Source of the DNA: Aquibaculum arenosum
GTDB lineage: Bacteria; Pseudomonadota; Alphaproteobacteria; Kiloniellales; DSM-21159
NCBI RefSeq assembly: GCF_029222965.1
Contig: NZ_JARHUD010000004.1
Coordinates: 1-64,000 of the forward strand
Length of the DNA: 64,000 nucleotides
Direction: 5' to 3'
In this document: one piece after another, positions 18,315 to 28,063 of the stretch
Position numbering within the stretch: position 1 is the first letter of the stretch
How the letters are laid out: the number at the start of each line of letters is the position of its first letter
Made by a program: the position numbers and the translations under genes
The notes under the pieces: generated by a model
Told to the model about the DNA's origin: nothing
Databases searched by the model: none
The model's input: the letters and a program-made list of their open reading frames with translations, nothing else

Positions 18315-18662
18315 TTACAGGACCGAGAGAACCTGTTCCGGCGGCCGGCCGATGGCGGCGCCCTTGGGGCCGACGACGATGGGCCGTTCGATCAGGATGG
18401 GGTGCGCGACCATAGCGGCGATGATCTCCGCTTCGCCCTTGCCCGGATCGTCGAGGCCGAGCTCCTTGTAGGGCGCTTCCTTGCGCCGCAGCAGGTCGCG
18501 GGCTTGCATGCCCAGCAGCGAGAGCAGGTGCGTCAGCGTTTCCGCATCCGGCGGCGTGCGCAGGTACTCTACCACACGCGGTTCCACCCCTTGCTCTTCC
18601 AGCAGCTTGAGGGTCTGCCGCGATTTGCTGCAGCGTGGATTGTGGTAGATCGTGACAGGCAT
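18315..18662 (-). CDS. arsC: arsenate reductase, glutaredoxin-coupled ArsC family
   Basis: A 115-residue thioredoxin-fold protein, usual family length. The catalytic Cys11 lies in HNPRCSKSRQTL, and the arsenate-binding region HPILIERPIVVGPKGAAIGRPPE is intact, including the IERP arginine. It reduces As(V) to As(III) with glutathione and glutaredoxin. There are no arsB, arsR or acr genes nearby, so efflux must be encoded elsewhere, or the protein may have a related role such as YfgD-type members. It is divergent from the HAD phosphatase gene. Confidence 0.88.
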   Translation of the reverse strand: MPVTIYHNPRCSKSRQTLKLLEEQGVEPRVVEYLRTPPDAETLTHLLSLLGMQARDLLRRKEAPYKELGLDDPGKGEAEIIAAMVAHPILIERPIVVGPKGAAIGRPPEQVLSVL

Positions 18663-18787
18663 GGTCCGGACTCCCCCTTCGGGCGGTTAGCTAGCCCGCT
18701 TTGCGCGTCTGGCGCAAGGGCGACCTGCCTCCCGGTGCCGGCAAAGCGGCTTTTCGGATGGGGCAGGCTGTGGCAGAAGAGCGGCCC

Positions 18788-19684
18788 ATGAGCCAGACCG
18801 AAACCACTGCGGGCCGGCCGGTCGTTCTTGACGGCTTTGCCTCCCTCGCCGAGCGCTATGACGCGCTGATCTGTGACCTCTGGGGCGTGCTGCACGACGG
18901 CGTCGTCGCCTTTCCCCACGCGCTGGACTGCCTGGAGCAGTTGCACAGCCGGGGCACGCGCATCGTCATCCTCTCCAACGCCCCGCGCCGTGCCGCCGAA
19001 GTCGAGGCGCGCATGAACGAACTGGGCATCGCACCGCGCTTCTATGACAAGGTGCAGTCCTCGGGCGAGGACACCTGGCAGCATCTGGCCAAACGCCCCG
19101 ACGCCTTCTATCGGGACCTGGGGCGCCGCTGTTTCCACTTCGGTCCCGACCGCGACCGGGGCATGCGCGAGGGTCTGGACCTGGATTTCGTCGAGGAGCT
19201 GGAAGCGGCCGATTTCGTGCTGAACACCGGCGCGCACATGGCCGAGGACACCATCGACACCTACGGCAAGGAACTGGAAGCCGCGGCGGCGCTCGGTCTG
19301 CCGATGATCTGCGCCAACCCCGATCTGGAAGTGATCCGCGGCGGCAACCGCGAGATCTGCGCTGGGGCCCTGGCGGCGCACTACGAGGCGCTGGGTGCGC
19401 CCGTGCGCTATCACGGCAAACCGCACCGCTCGATCTACGAGACCTGCTTCGCCGCGCTGCCGGACGTGCCGCGCGAGCGCATCGCGGCGGTGGGGGATTC
19501 CCTGCGCACGGACATCGCCGGCGCGCAAGGGGCCGGCATCGACGGGGTGCTGGTTGCCGGTGGCATTCACGCCGAAAGCCTGGGCATCCGCGAAGGCGAC
19601 ATGCCCGATGCGGAGAAGCTCGCGCGCCTCTTCGCCGCGGACGAGCAGCAGCCCGTGGCCACTCTGCCGGTCTTTCGCTGGTAG
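18788..19684 (+). CDS. HAD superfamily class IIA phosphatase
   Basis: A 298-residue HAD phosphatase related to NagD. The nucleophile motif is CDLWGVLHDGV near residue 30, the IIA-type cap follows, and ERIAAVGDSLRTDIAGAQGAG supplies motif IV. This subtype (DLWGVLHDG) is characteristic of alphaproteobacteria. The substrate is unknown, probably a sugar or nucleotide phosphate. The start at 18788 gives the family-like N-terminus; an in-frame ATG at 18758 is possible. Confidence 0.88.
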   Translation: MSQTETTAGRPVVLDGFASLAERYDALICDLWGVLHDGVVAFPHALDCLEQLHSRGTRIVILSNAPRRAAEVEARMNELGIAPRFYDKVQSSGEDTWQHLAKRPDAFYRDLGRRCFHFGPDRDRGMREGLDLDFVEELEAADFVLNTGAHMAEDTIDTYGKELEAAAALGLPMICANPDLEVIRGGNREICAGALAAHYEALGAPVRYHGKPHRSIYETCFAALPDVPRERIAAVGDSLRTDIAGAQGAGIDGVLVAGGIHAESLGIREGDMPDAEKLARLFAADEQQPVATLPVFRW

Positions 19685-19807
19685 GGGAGGCTCAGGGCTT
19701 CCAGCCGGAGGCCGGGGAGCGATCCCGGGCGGCCGCGCGTTGGACAGGCGGGGCCACAAGGATTTAAATGCCTGCAAGACTGCAGATTCCTCAAGACGGG
19801 TAGGACC

Positions 19808-21964
19808 ATGGCCGATTTTCCAAAGCGGAGCCTCGACGACTGGAAGGAACTGGCAGGCAAGGAGCTAAAGGGCGGCGACCCGGACAGCCTCGTCTGGCAC
19901 ACGCCCGAGGGCATCGCGGTCAAGCCGCTCTATACGGCGGCCGACCTGGAAGCCATGCAGTTCGAGCCGGGGCTTCCCGGCTTCGAGCCCTTCATGCGCG
20001 GGCCGCGAGCCACGATGTACAGCGTGCGGCCCTGGACGCTCAGGCAGTATGCCGGCTTTTCCACCGCTGAAGAGTCCAACGCCTTCTACCGCGCCAATCT
20101 GAAGGCGGGGCAGAAGGGACTGTCGGTTGCCTTCGATCTCGCCACCCACCGTGGCTATGACAGCGACCATCCCCGCGTCGTCGGCGACGTGGGCAAGGCC
20201 GGCGTGGCCATCGATTCCGTCGAGGACATGAAGGTGCTCTTCGACGGCATCCCGCTCGACGAGATGTCGGTCTCCATGACCATGAACGGGGCGGTGCTGC
20301 CGGTGCTGGCCGGCTACATCGTCGCCGCCGAGGAGCAGGGCGTGCCGCCGGAGAAACTGAGCGGCACGATCCAGAACGACATCCTCAAGGAGTTCATGGT
20401 CCGCAACACCTATATCTACCCGCCCGAGCCTTCGATGCGGATCGTCGCCGACATCATCGAGTACACGGCGCAGAAGATGCCGCGTTTCAACTCGATCTCG
20501 ATCAGCGGCTATCACATGCAGGAGGCCGGCGCGACCGCGGTGCAGGAGCTGGCCTTCACCCTGGCCGACGGGCTGGAGTACGTGCGCGCGGCGACCTCCA
20601 AGGGCCTGAAGGTGGATGCCTTCGCGCCGCGGCTGTCCTTCTTCTTCGCCATCGGCATGAACTTCTTCATGGAGGTGGCAAAGCTGCGCGCCGCGCGCCT
20701 GCTCTGGGCCCACTATATGAAGGACCTCTTCGGCGCCGAGAACCCGCGCTCGCTGATGCTGCGCACCCACTGCCAGACGTCGGGCGTCAGCCTGGCGGAG
20801 CAGGATCCCTACAACAACGTGATCCGCACCACGGTCGAGGCGCTGGCCGCGGTGCTGGGCGGCACCCAGTCGCTGCACACCAATGCGCTCGACGAAGCGG
20901 TTGCCCTGCCCACGCCCTTCTCGGCGCGCATCGCCCGCAACACCCAGCTGATTCTCGCCGAGGAAACCGGCATTACCAATGTGGTCGACCCGCTCGGCGG
21001 CAGCTATTACGTCGAGAGCCTGACCTCTTCGCTGGCTCAGGAAGCCTGCAAGCTCATCAAGGAGGTGGAGGAGCTTGGCGGCATGACCAAGGCGGTCGAG
21101 AGCGGCATGCCGAAAATGCGCATCGAGGAGTCCGCCGCCCGCCGCCAGGCTCGCATCGACCGGGGCGAGGAGACCATCGTCGGCGTCAACAGGTACCGCC
21201 CGGAATCCCGGGACGAGGTCGAGATTCTCGACATCGACAACCGCAAGGTCCTGTCGCAGCAGATGGAGCGCCTCAACAAGCTCCGTGCCGAGCGCGACGG
21301 GGAGGCGGTGCGCATTGCGCTCGACCGCCTGTCGGAGGCGGCCGAGAACAAGAGCGGCAACCTGCTGGAACTGGCGGTGGAGGCGACCCGCCACCGCGCA
21401 ACAGTCGGGGAGATTTCCGATGCTCTGGAACGGGTCTTCACCCGGCACCGCGCCGTGATCCGCTCGATCTCCGGCGTCTACGGTGCGGCCTGGGAAGGCG
21501 ACGAGGGCTTCAAGCGCATTCAGGACGAGGTCGAGGCCTTCGCCAAGGAAGAGGGGCGGCGCCCGCGCATGCTCGTGGTCAAGCTCGGACAGGACGGCCA
21601 TGACCGCGGCGCCAAGGTGATCGCCACCGCCTTTGCCGACATCGGCTTCGACGTGGACGTGGGCCCGCTCTTCCAGACGCCGGAAGAGGCGGCGCGCCAG
21701 GCGCTCGAGAACGACGTCCACCTGATCGGCGTTTCCAGCCAGGCGGCCGGGCACAAGACCTTGGTGCCGGCCCTGGTCGAGGCGCTGCGGGCAGAGGGGG
21801 CGGGCGAGATCCTGGTGGTCTGCGGCGGCGTCATCCCGCCCCAGGACTATGCCTTCCTGCAGGAGCAGGGCGTGGCGGCGGTCTACGGCCCCGGGACCAA
21901 CATTCCCCAAGCGGCCCATGAGATTCTCGAGATGATCAGCAAGGCTCAGGGCGGGGCCGAGTAG
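19808..21964 (+). CDS. methylmalonyl-CoA mutase, large subunit
   Basis: Adenosylcobalamin-dependent isomerase interconverting succinyl-CoA and (R)-methylmalonyl-CoA in propionate metabolism. The 718-residue protein is full length: an N-terminal TIM-barrel catalytic domain ([36 protein letters not shown]) and a C-terminal B12 domain with base-off motif D596-x-H598-x-x-G601 (GQDGHDRG). A single gene without the small subunit or a MeaB chaperone beside it, so partners must lie elsewhere. GGGTAGGA precedes the ATG. Confidence 0.96.
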   Translation: MADFPKRSLDDWKELAGKELKGGDPDSLVWHTPEGIAVKPLYTAADLEAMQFEPGLPGFEPFMRGPRATMYSVRPWTLRQYAGFSTAEESNAFYRANLKAGQKGLSVAFDLATHRGYDSDHPRVVGDVGKAGVAIDSVEDMKVLFDGIPLDEMSVSMTMNGAVLPVLAGYIVAAEEQGVPPEKLSGTIQNDILKEFMVRNTYIYPPEPSMRIVADIIEYTAQKMPRFNSISISGYHMQEAGATAVQELAFTLADGLEYVRAATSKGLKVDAFAPRLSFFFAIGMNFFMEVAKLRAARLLWAHYMKDLFGAENPRSLMLRTHCQTSGVSLAEQDPYNNVIRTTVEALAAVLGGTQSLHTNALDEAVALPTPFSARIARNTQLILAEETGITNVVDPLGGSYYVESLTSSLAQEACKLIKEVEELGGMTKAVESGMPKMRIEESAARRQARIDRGEETIVGVNRYRPESRDEVEILDIDNRKVLSQQMERLNKLRAERDGEAVRIALDRLSEAAENKSGNLLELAVEATRHRATVGEISDALERVFTRHRAVIRSISGVYGAAWEGDEGFKRIQDEVEAFAKEEGRRPRMLVVKLGQDGHDRGAKVIATAFADIGFDVDVGPLFQTPEEAARQALENDVHLIGVSSQAAGHKTLVPALVEALRAEGAGEILVVCGGVIPPQDYAFLQEQGVAAVYGPGTNIPQAAHEILEMISKAQGGAE

Positions 21965-21987
21965 CGTGAATCCGGCCTAATCTCCGC

Positions 21988-23415
21988 TCAGGCGGTCTGC
22001 TGCCGGGCGCTGAAACCGGCGGCCAGCCCCCGCAGGCCGGCCAGCAGCGGCAGGGCCGCTACGGCGACGGCGCCGATCTGCAGCAGGAAGACCACTCGGT
22101 AGGCCCCGAAATCATTGGCCCCGAATGCCTTGGCCACGGCGAAGGCAATCTCCAGCAGTTCGAGCCCTGCTTCGGTGCCGATCATGATGGCCCCGGCCGG
22201 CAGCAGCGCCAGCAGGGCGTAACGGTCGGCCTGTCGGGTCGCCGTGACCACCACGGTCGCGGTCACGAGACCCATGCCCAGACTGGTGGACAGGCGCGCA
22301 CCGATGAAGAGCCAGTCCTCCGGCACCGTCGGGTAGAAGGCGTAGCCCACGATGCCCAGAAACACGAGCGGCAGGCTGGCGGCGATCAGCGGCACTGCCA
22401 GTGCGGCGTTGCGCGCGACCAGCGCGCCGGCCAACAGCACCGCCACCGCCTGGCCCAGGGCACCGATGCTGGCTCGGTCGGCAATCAGGCTGGCGCTGCA
22501 GAGATGGCGCACCAGATAGACCGTGTCGAAGAAACCCGTGGTGGGGATCTGCAGCAGGAAGAGGCCGAGCAGGAGCAGCAGCGGGGTGTTGGGGATGCCG
22601 GTCAGCGGCTTGACCCGGCGCATGTGGCTGGCGGTGACGAGAAGCGCTCCGGCGAAAACCACGAGCGCGACCACTGTCGCCACGCTGCTCCAGCCCACCA
22701 GCGTGCCCAGGGCGGTTGCGATCTGGAAGGCCAGCACGCTGCCCACGAAAAGCAGGATGCTGCGCCGGTCCAGGGCGAGCTGTTCCGCCTGGGCGTTGCT
22801 GTCGCCGCCGGCAATGCGCCGTAGCGACGGCAGCGCCACGGCGAGATAGACCAAGGGCAGCAGGGCGAAGATCAGGAAGAAGTTGCCGATGCCGATGTCG
22901 TGGGCCGTGAACTTGACCAGCTGCGGCGTCACCAGAAAGGCGAAGGGCGTGGCAAAGGACCAGAGAGTGGTCAGCATGCCCTGGGCCTTGTCGTCCTCCA
23001 AGGAGCTGATATGGAACTGGGCGAGCGGCGCCAGCAGGCCCAGCGAGAGGCCGCCGGCAACGAAGGATAGAGCGACCCCCAGTTCGCGCACCGGCAGGCT
23101 GGGCTGGGTGTTGAACAGCATCCCGAGCCCGGCAAAGGCGGCCGCGGCCAGGACCGAGGCCAGGGCGGCCAGATAGGGCGCCCGGCGCCGAGTGATCAAC
23201 AGCGGTGCCAGGGCGAGCGCGATCACCATGCTCCCGACGATCAGCTCGACGATGAAGTTGGTGCGCTCGACCGAGATGGTGAGGAAGCTGGCGAACTCCC
23301 CCTCGGAGATGAAGAGCGTCGAGGTGATGACCGACTTGAGGCCATTGCCCAGCAGGGCGGCCATGCCGAGCCCGCCGAAGGCCAGCACTCCGAAGCCTGT
23401 TGCCCGTTGTGTCAC
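21988..23415 (-). CDS. MFS transporter
   Basis: A 475-residue membrane protein with roughly 12 hydrophobic segments in two halves. No classical sugar or drug signature is obvious; GFFDTVYLVRHLCSASLIADRASIG sits at the middle. It overlaps the GMC dehydrogenase gene by 4 nt (ATGA), so it is the last gene of the 28.1-22.0 kb operon. Its role there is inferred to be import or export of the compound oxidised by the dehydrogenase. Confidence 0.8.
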   Translation of the reverse strand: MTQRATGFGVLAFGGLGMAALLGNGLKSVITSTLFISEGEFASFLTISVERTNFIVELIVGSMVIALALAPLLITRRRAPYLAALASVLAAAAFAGLGMLFNTQPSLPVRELGVALSFVAGGLSLGLLAPLAQFHISSLEDDKAQGMLTTLWSFATPFAFLVTPQLVKFTAHDIGIGNFFLIFALLPLVYLAVALPSLRRIAGGDSNAQAEQLALDRRSILLFVGSVLAFQIATALGTLVGWSSVATVVALVVFAGALLVTASHMRRVKPLTGIPNTPLLLLLGLFLLQIPTTGFFDTVYLVRHLCSASLIADRASIGALGQAVAVLLAGALVARNAALAVPLIAASLPLVFLGIVGYAFYPTVPEDWLFIGARLSTSLGMGLVTATVVVTATRQADRYALLALLPAGAIMIGTEAGLELLEIAFAVAKAFGANDFGAYRVVFLLQIGAVAVAALPLLAGLRGLAAGFSARQQTA

Positions 23416-25007
23416 AGCCGGCGTTGCACCTCTTCAGCGGCTCGGATGGCCAAGGCAGCGACGGTGAGCGTTGGCGCGTTGACCGGCGCGGTGATGTGCG
23501 TGCTGGTGCCCAGGATGAAGAGGTTGGCGTGGTCGTGCGTCACCATCTGCGTGTCCACCACCGAGCGCGTTGGATCCTCGCCCATGCGCGTCGTGCCGCC
23601 GATGATGGCGTTGGAGAGATAGGGCTCGTTCGACTGCACCTCGGTGGCGCCCAGCGCCTCGAAGATGCGACGGTTCAGCTCTTCCGCTTCCTGCAGGCCG
23701 CGGCGGGTGTATTCGTCCATGTGGACCGTCACCTGCGGCTTCGGCACCCCGGCGCTGTCGCGCTCCTCGGCCAGCTCGACCCGGTTGTCGGGGTCGGGCA
23801 GGATTTCCGCCGAGGAGTTGAGGCGCAGATGGCGGGATACCTGCTCGGCCACCGCCCGCGCCAGCTCGGGCCCGCGCTTGCCCTCGCCAATGAGCTTCTT
23901 CGCCAACTCCGTGGCGTCGCTGTTGCCTGACCAGCCGCTGTTCATGAAGGAGGTGCCGATGGCGGCTTTTTCCCCGCGGAAATCGCCATCGCGCAGCTCG
24001 ATCAGGCCGGCGGTCTGCTGCGGCCCGCGGTAGGGGAAGACCGGCTCTTTCGTCAGGCCCCAGGTGTCCTGATTGGCCTGGGTCAGGAGATAGCGGCCCA
24101 CCACCCCGGAGGAGTTGGCCACGCCCTGGGGCGCGGCCTCCTGGGCGGAGTTGAGCAACAGGCGCGGGTTCTCGATGGCATGGCCGCAGAGCGCGAAGAT
24201 GCGGCCCTCGACCCAGAAGGTCTCCCCGTCGGGGCGGCGCACCTTCACGCGGCGGACCTGCTGTGCCTCGTCCAGTTCCATGAAGGTGACCAGCGCATCG
24301 CACTCGACCCGCGCGCCCAGGGCCTCGGCCTTCTCGGCATGCATCGAGGCATCATACTTGGCGCCGATCGGGCAGATGGGCACGCAGGTGTTGTTGCCGC
24401 AGCAGGGCGGCCGGCCGTCGAACTCCACGGAGTTGCGCGCGTGGGAGAAGGGGCCGGCGTGCAGGCCGAGCTGGTCCAGCGCCTTGATCACCTGCTGATC
24501 CATGTAGCTCATGGGCACCGGCGGTAGGGGATAGGGCTCCTCGCGCGGCGCGCCCCAGACGTGATCGGGGTCGCCGGCCACGCCCCAGCGCCGCTCCGCT
24601 TCGACATAGTAGGGCAGCAGGTCCTCGTAGCCGAGCGGCCAGTCATCGGCCACGCCGAAGCGGCTGCGCATGCGGAAGTCGTTGGGGCGCAGGCGGTCGG
24701 CGAAGCCGGTCCAGTGCCAGGTGGTGCCCCCGAAGAGCCGCAGATAGGCGCCGATGAAAGAGATCGAACCCTTCTGGACGTAGAAATCGTCGTAGCCGCC
24801 ATCCTCCGGGTGCGGGGCCGAGGGCGCGCTGGGATAGGCGGCCTGCGGTCCCTTTACCGGATTTTCGTAGAAGTGCTTCACATAGGCCGAGCGCGGGCGC
24901 CGCGGTCCGGCCTCCAGGACCAGCACGTCCATGCCCTGCTGCACCAGGGAATAGGCCAGGTGCGCCCCGGCCATCCCGGCCCCGATGATGACGACGTCGG
25001 TGCGCAT
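23412..25007 (-). CDS. GMC family FAD dehydrogenase, catalytic subunit (gluconate/glucose dehydrogenase-like)
   Basis: A 531-residue flavoprotein. The N-terminus MRTDVVIIGAGMAGAHLAY is the FAD-binding Rossmann motif. A cysteine cluster C203-x4-C208-x3-C212 (CCGNNTCVPIC) matches the spacing of the [3Fe-4S] ligands in bacterial FAD glucose dehydrogenase. The C-terminal GMC domain carries NLFILGTSTHIT. Such subunits oxidise sugars or polyols and pass electrons to a c-type cytochrome. No signal peptide: export would ride on the small subunit, whose gene overlaps by TGATG. The substrate is not deducible. Confidence 0.88.
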   Translation of the reverse strand: MRTDVVIIGAGMAGAHLAYSLVQQGMDVLVLEAGPRRPRSAYVKHFYENPVKGPQAAYPSAPSAPHPEDGGYDDFYVQKGSISFIGAYLRLFGGTTWHWTGFADRLRPNDFRMRSRFGVADDWPLGYEDLLPYYVEAERRWGVAGDPDHVWGAPREEPYPLPPVPMSYMDQQVIKALDQLGLHAGPFSHARNSVEFDGRPPCCGNNTCVPICPIGAKYDASMHAEKAEALGARVECDALVTFMELDEAQQVRRVKVRRPDGETFWVEGRIFALCGHAIENPRLLLNSAQEAAPQGVANSSGVVGRYLLTQANQDTWGLTKEPVFPYRGPQQTAGLIELRDGDFRGEKAAIGTSFMNSGWSGNSDATELAKKLIGEGKRGPELARAVAEQVSRHLRLNSSAEILPDPDNRVELAEERDSAGVPKPQVTVHMDEYTRRGLQEAEELNRRIFEALGATEVQSNEPYLSNAIIGGTTRMGEDPTRSVVDTQMVTHDHANLFILGTSTHITAPVNAPTLTVAALAIRAAEEVQRRL

Positions 25008-25504
25008 CAGACGGGCCCCTTGTTGGCTTGGGTGTTGGCGGGAGCGTCCTGCCAGTGCCCGAAGGGCATGCCGCACAAGCCTGGCGCCGTGGCGAAGCCG
25101 AGGCCCGACCAGGCCAGGGCCCAGGGATACCAGGCAACGCGGGTGGCCCCGGCCGCGGTCGTGATCTCGCCGGTGTAGAGGAAGGCCGCGATCCAGCGCA
25201 GCTGATCTTCCAGGTCGTCGTCGCTGAGCCCGTTCTGGGCGGTAGACGGCGGCCCCAGGGCGTCCAGCGGCTGCCCCGCCACGGCCTGCAGCAGCGCCGG
25301 CATGGCCTCGTCGCCGTAGTGCTTGCGAAATGCCGCGGCGCAGCCCTCGACCAGGATGTCGGGAATCGCGCTCAGACCGCCGACCGCCCGGATCACTTCG
25401 GCAAAGGCCGCATCCTCGCGCCCGCTGCCCAGCGGTCCGGCCAGCGCCCGGCTTGCCGGCAGGGCGGCGAGCGCGGCCAGCAGGCTGCGGCGGGTGACAT
25501 TCAT
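25007..25504 (-). CDS. gluconate 2-dehydrogenase subunit 3-like protein
   Basis: A 165-residue small subunit with a twin-arginine-like leader (MNVTRRSLLAALAALPASRALA). It has the family's Trp/Pro-rich C-terminus (ATRVAWYPWALAWSGLGFA, then LCGMPFGHW). It serves as Tat hitch-hiker and assembly partner of the GMC catalytic subunit. Both ends overlap neighbours: ATGA with the phytochelatin-synthase-like gene and TGATG with the GMC gene. Strong translational coupling is expected. Confidence 0.85.
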   Translation of the reverse strand: MNVTRRSLLAALAALPASRALAGPLGSGREDAAFAEVIRAVGGLSAIPDILVEGCAAAFRKHYGDEAMPALLQAVAGQPLDALGPPSTAQNGLSDDDLEDQLRWIAAFLYTGEITTAAGATRVAWYPWALAWSGLGFATAPGLCGMPFGHWQDAPANTQANKGPV

Positions 25505-26205
25505 GGCCTGCGCACCACCACGAGGCCGCGGGAGAGCCCCGAGCCACTGTCCACTGCCTGCATGGCGGCCAGCATTTCGTCCAGCGTCAGCCAGGAGGGG
25601 GGATACTTGTACTTGGCGACGTCGAGCACCAGCAGGCTGTCGCTGTCGGGATGGTAAGCGCCGATGGGCGAGACATGGCCGGCGCCGATCTGGCCGATCA
25701 CCTCGCGGGTGTAGTTGACCACCAGGCGGGCATCGGGGTCGGCCAGGGTGTCCTGGGCGATCTGGCGCAGCGCGTCCGTGTCGAGCGCATCGGCATAGTG
25801 CACCTCGGCCTCGACACCCAGGTTGGTGAGGAAGGTTCCGATCTCCTCGAGGGTCATGCCCTCGTGTTCGACCTTGGCATAGGCCTTCACCGCCTGGTTT
25901 TCCTCGGTGAAGATCGAGTCCTGGGTGAAGAGCTCGAAGGGATAGATGCGCAGCGGCTGCGGCCGCTCGACGTCCAGGCTGTTGAGCACGCCGGCCATGG
26001 TGGCCGGGGCGCAGAAGGTCTGGATGTGCTCGTACTCGAGGTAGGTGGCGAGCGCGATGTAGTCGCTGAGCGGTTTGCTGGCGAGCAGCCGCTCGTCGCC
26101 CTCCGGAGTGGTGAGATAGACCGGCTCCGCCGCCGCGGGCGCTGCCAGGACGAGCAGGGCGCCCAGCGCCGCGCCCTTGAGGGCTGCAAGAACGCTCAGT
26201 TTCAT
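25501..26205 (-). CDS. phytochelatin synthase-like cysteine peptidase, secreted
   Basis: A 234-residue papain-fold protein. Catalytic triad Cys65 (QTFCAPATMAGVLNSL), His177 (GAGHVSPIGAYHP) and Asp195 (LLVLDVAKYKYPPSW). Spacings of 112 and 18 residues fit plant and cyanobacterial phytochelatin synthases. Only the catalytic half is present, as in bacterial one-domain members that mainly cleave Gly from glutathione or its conjugates. A signal peptide (MKLSVLAALKGAALGALLVL...AAA) predicts a periplasmic location. GGAG lies 7 nt before the ATG. It sits between cytochrome c and dehydrogenase subunit genes, with 4-nt overlaps on both sides, which is unusual for this family. Confidence 0.9.
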   Translation of the reverse strand: MKLSVLAALKGAALGALLVLAAPAAAEPVYLTTPEGDERLLASKPLSDYIALATYLEYEHIQTFCAPATMAGVLNSLDVERPQPLRIYPFELFTQDSIFTEENQAVKAYAKVEHEGMTLEEIGTFLTNLGVEAEVHYADALDTDALRQIAQDTLADPDARLVVNYTREVIGQIGAGHVSPIGAYHPDSDSLLVLDVAKYKYPPSWLTLDEMLAAMQAVDSGSGLSRGLVVVRRP

Positions 26206-26525
26206 CGTTGTTCTCCAAACCATTGGGCCAGCGCCTTGATGTCCTCGTCGCTAAGGTCGGCGGCGATGCCGGACATGACCAAGGCAGGGCCGCCGTTGCG
26301 CAGCCCCTCGCGGTAGCTTTTCAGCGCGCGTTCCAGATAGGCCGGCTGCTGCCCGGCGATAATCGGTACTTCCGGCAGCACCGGACGGCCCGAAGCGCCG
26401 TGGCAAGAAAGGCAGGAAGCCGCCGCCTCCGGCATGGCGGTCGCGCTCTTGTCGTCGTCCGCCAGCGCTGTCGCTGGTGTCAGGGCCAGCAGCAGGCCGG
26501 CCAGCAGGATGCCGTGTCGCGCCAT
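26202..26525 (-). CDS. monohaem class I cytochrome c
   Basis: A 107-residue periplasmic electron carrier: signal peptide MARHGILLAGLLLALTPATALA, one haem site CLSCH, and a distal Met in GGPALVMSGIAADLSDEDIKALAQWF. It resembles c553/c4-half proteins. GAGGAG, inside the end of the multicopper oxidase gene, lies 11 nt before this ATG; a GTG at 26537 is too close to it. It probably links the GMC dehydrogenase to the multicopper oxidase or a terminal oxidase. Confidence 0.9.
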   Translation of the reverse strand: MARHGILLAGLLLALTPATALADDDKSATAMPEAAASCLSCHGASGRPVLPEVPIIAGQQPAYLERALKSYREGLRNGGPALVMSGIAADLSDEDIKALAQWFGEQR

Positions 26526-26533
26526 GGCCCCAG

Positions 26534-28063
26534 TCACTCCTCGATGTTGATGTTGAGCATCATCCCCAGGTCCTCGTGCGGCAGGATGTGGCAGTGCATG
26601 ACGAAGCGGCCTGTGAAGTCGGTGAAGCGCGTGCGGATCGTCACGGTCCCGGCAGCCGGAACGGCAATGGTGTCCTGCCAGTGCTTGTACTCTTCCGGCT
26701 CGCCGTTGATCGCCACCACCTGGAAGGGATTGACGTGGATGTGGAGGGGGTGCGGGAAGGGTGTTTCATTGATGAAGACCCATTCCTCCGCCGTATTCAG
26801 CTTCGCGACCACGTCGTCGCGCCGCGGGTCGAAGGCCTCGCCATTGATGGTGAAAGTCATGTTCTTGTACATGCCCTCGACCGTGCGCGTGCCGAGCACG
26901 AACTGCCGCTGCGCGACGATCTCATCTTCGGTGATGTCCGTGAGGATGCGGTTCTCTGGCAGGGGGCCTGAAGGAAGGGCCGTGGCCATGGGAATGGAAG
27001 AGTCGACCCGGTCGGAATCGGCCGGCAGCACGATCACATCGGCCAAATGCACCTCGGGCAGCGCCTGGATGCCCTGATTGAAGGCCGGGCGGCGGAGCTC
27101 GTAATAGCCCTCCTTCTCGGCGCGGACCATGAGGTTCACCCGGTTGCCCGGCGCCAGGTCGACCTCGGTCATCTCCTCCGGCTCGTCCAGGGGATTGCCG
27201 TCGCGGCCGATCTCCAGGATCGTCAGGCCGTCGAGCGTGAAGGGCAGGAACTGGGCGTCGCCGGCGTGCAGCACGCGCCAGTGCTGTACCTCGCCCTCGC
27301 GCAGGTAGATGCGCGGACGGTACTGGCCGTTGATGAGGAAATCGCGCTCGGCGGTGAGCTCCCAGATGGAATCCATGGATTCGATCAGTCCGCCTTCCAC
27401 AGCGATGGGCGCCTGGACCACCAGGATGCGCTCCACCGCATCGCGGACCTCCGGCACCTCGTCCAGGGTGCCGTTGACGATCATCATGCCCGCCGCCCCC
27501 GAGGCGACCTGCGCGGCGACCGAGCCGTGGCGATGCGGGTGGTACCAGTAGGTGCCCGCGGGGTGGTCGTCGGGAAGCTGCACCACGTAGTTGAAGGTCT
27601 GCCCGGGTTCGATCTCGAGATAGACGTTGTCGCTGTTGCCGCGCGGGCTGACGTGGAAGCCGTGGAAATGCAGGTTGGTGCTGTTGAAGCGGTTGGGGGT
27701 GTTCATCACCGGCGTGCCGCGGTCCGGATTGGGCGGCAGGCGGTTCTCGAGCCGGATCTCCAGAGTGTCGCCCGGGTGAACGCGCAGGGTCGGGCCCGGC
27801 AGGGCGCCGTAGTTGCGCAACTCCGTGGCGCCGCCCGGCAGGGTGACGTCCTGCAAGGCCATGCGCAGGGTGGCGCGCAGAACGCCGTCGCTGGCGTGGA
27901 TTTCCGGAGGATTGGCCAGATCGTCGGCCAGGCCGAGCGGACTTGCCGCCTCCACTGCGTCGCTACCGTCCGCGGCCGACAGGCCTCTCAAGGGATAGTA
28001 GGCAAGTCCGCCGACGGGCAACAACAGCCCGGCGGTCAATAGTCCGCGGCGTGATAAGCCCAT
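26534..28063 (-). CDS. multicopper oxidase
   Basis: A 509-residue periplasmic multicopper oxidase with a Tat signal (LSRRGLLTAGLLLPVGG). All copper motifs are present: HFHGFHVSP, WYHPHRHGS, HPLHIHVNPF and HCHILPHEDLGMM, the last giving the type 1 His-Cys-His-Met set. Relatives are CueO, CumA and laccase-like enzymes oxidising Cu(I), Mn(II) or phenols with O2. It lacks a long Met-rich insert typical of CueO. First gene of the operon with cytochrome c, phytochelatin-synthase-like and GMC genes. Confidence 0.92.
   Translation of the reverse strand: MGLSRRGLLTAGLLLPVGGLAYYPLRGLSAADGSDAVEAASPLGLADDLANPPEIHASDGVLRATLRMALQDVTLPGGATELRNYGALPGPTLRVHPGDTLEIRLENRLPPNPDRGTPVMNTPNRFNSTNLHFHGFHVSPRGNSDNVYLEIEPGQTFNYVVQLPDDHPAGTYWYHPHRHGSVAAQVASGAAGMMIVNGTLDEVPEVRDAVERILVVQAPIAVEGGLIESMDSIWELTAERDFLINGQYRPRIYLREGEVQHWRVLHAGDAQFLPFTLDGLTILEIGRDGNPLDEPEEMTEVDLAPGNRVNLMVRAEKEGYYELRRPAFNQGIQALPEVHLADVIVLPADSDRVDSSIPMATALPSGPLPENRILTDITEDEIVAQRQFVLGTRTVEGMYKNMTFTINGEAFDPRRDDVVAKLNTAEEWVFINETPFPHPLHIHVNPFQVVAINGEPEEYKHWQDTIAVPAAGTVTIRTRFTDFTGRFVMHCHILPHEDLGMMLNINIEE

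Noticed and set aside
19865-21919. Very long minus-strand open frame (684 codons) opposite methylmalonyl-CoA mutase
   Set aside because: It is an artefact of high-GC codon use; the translated sequence is low in complexity, rich in Arg, Gly and His, and the plus-strand gene is certain.
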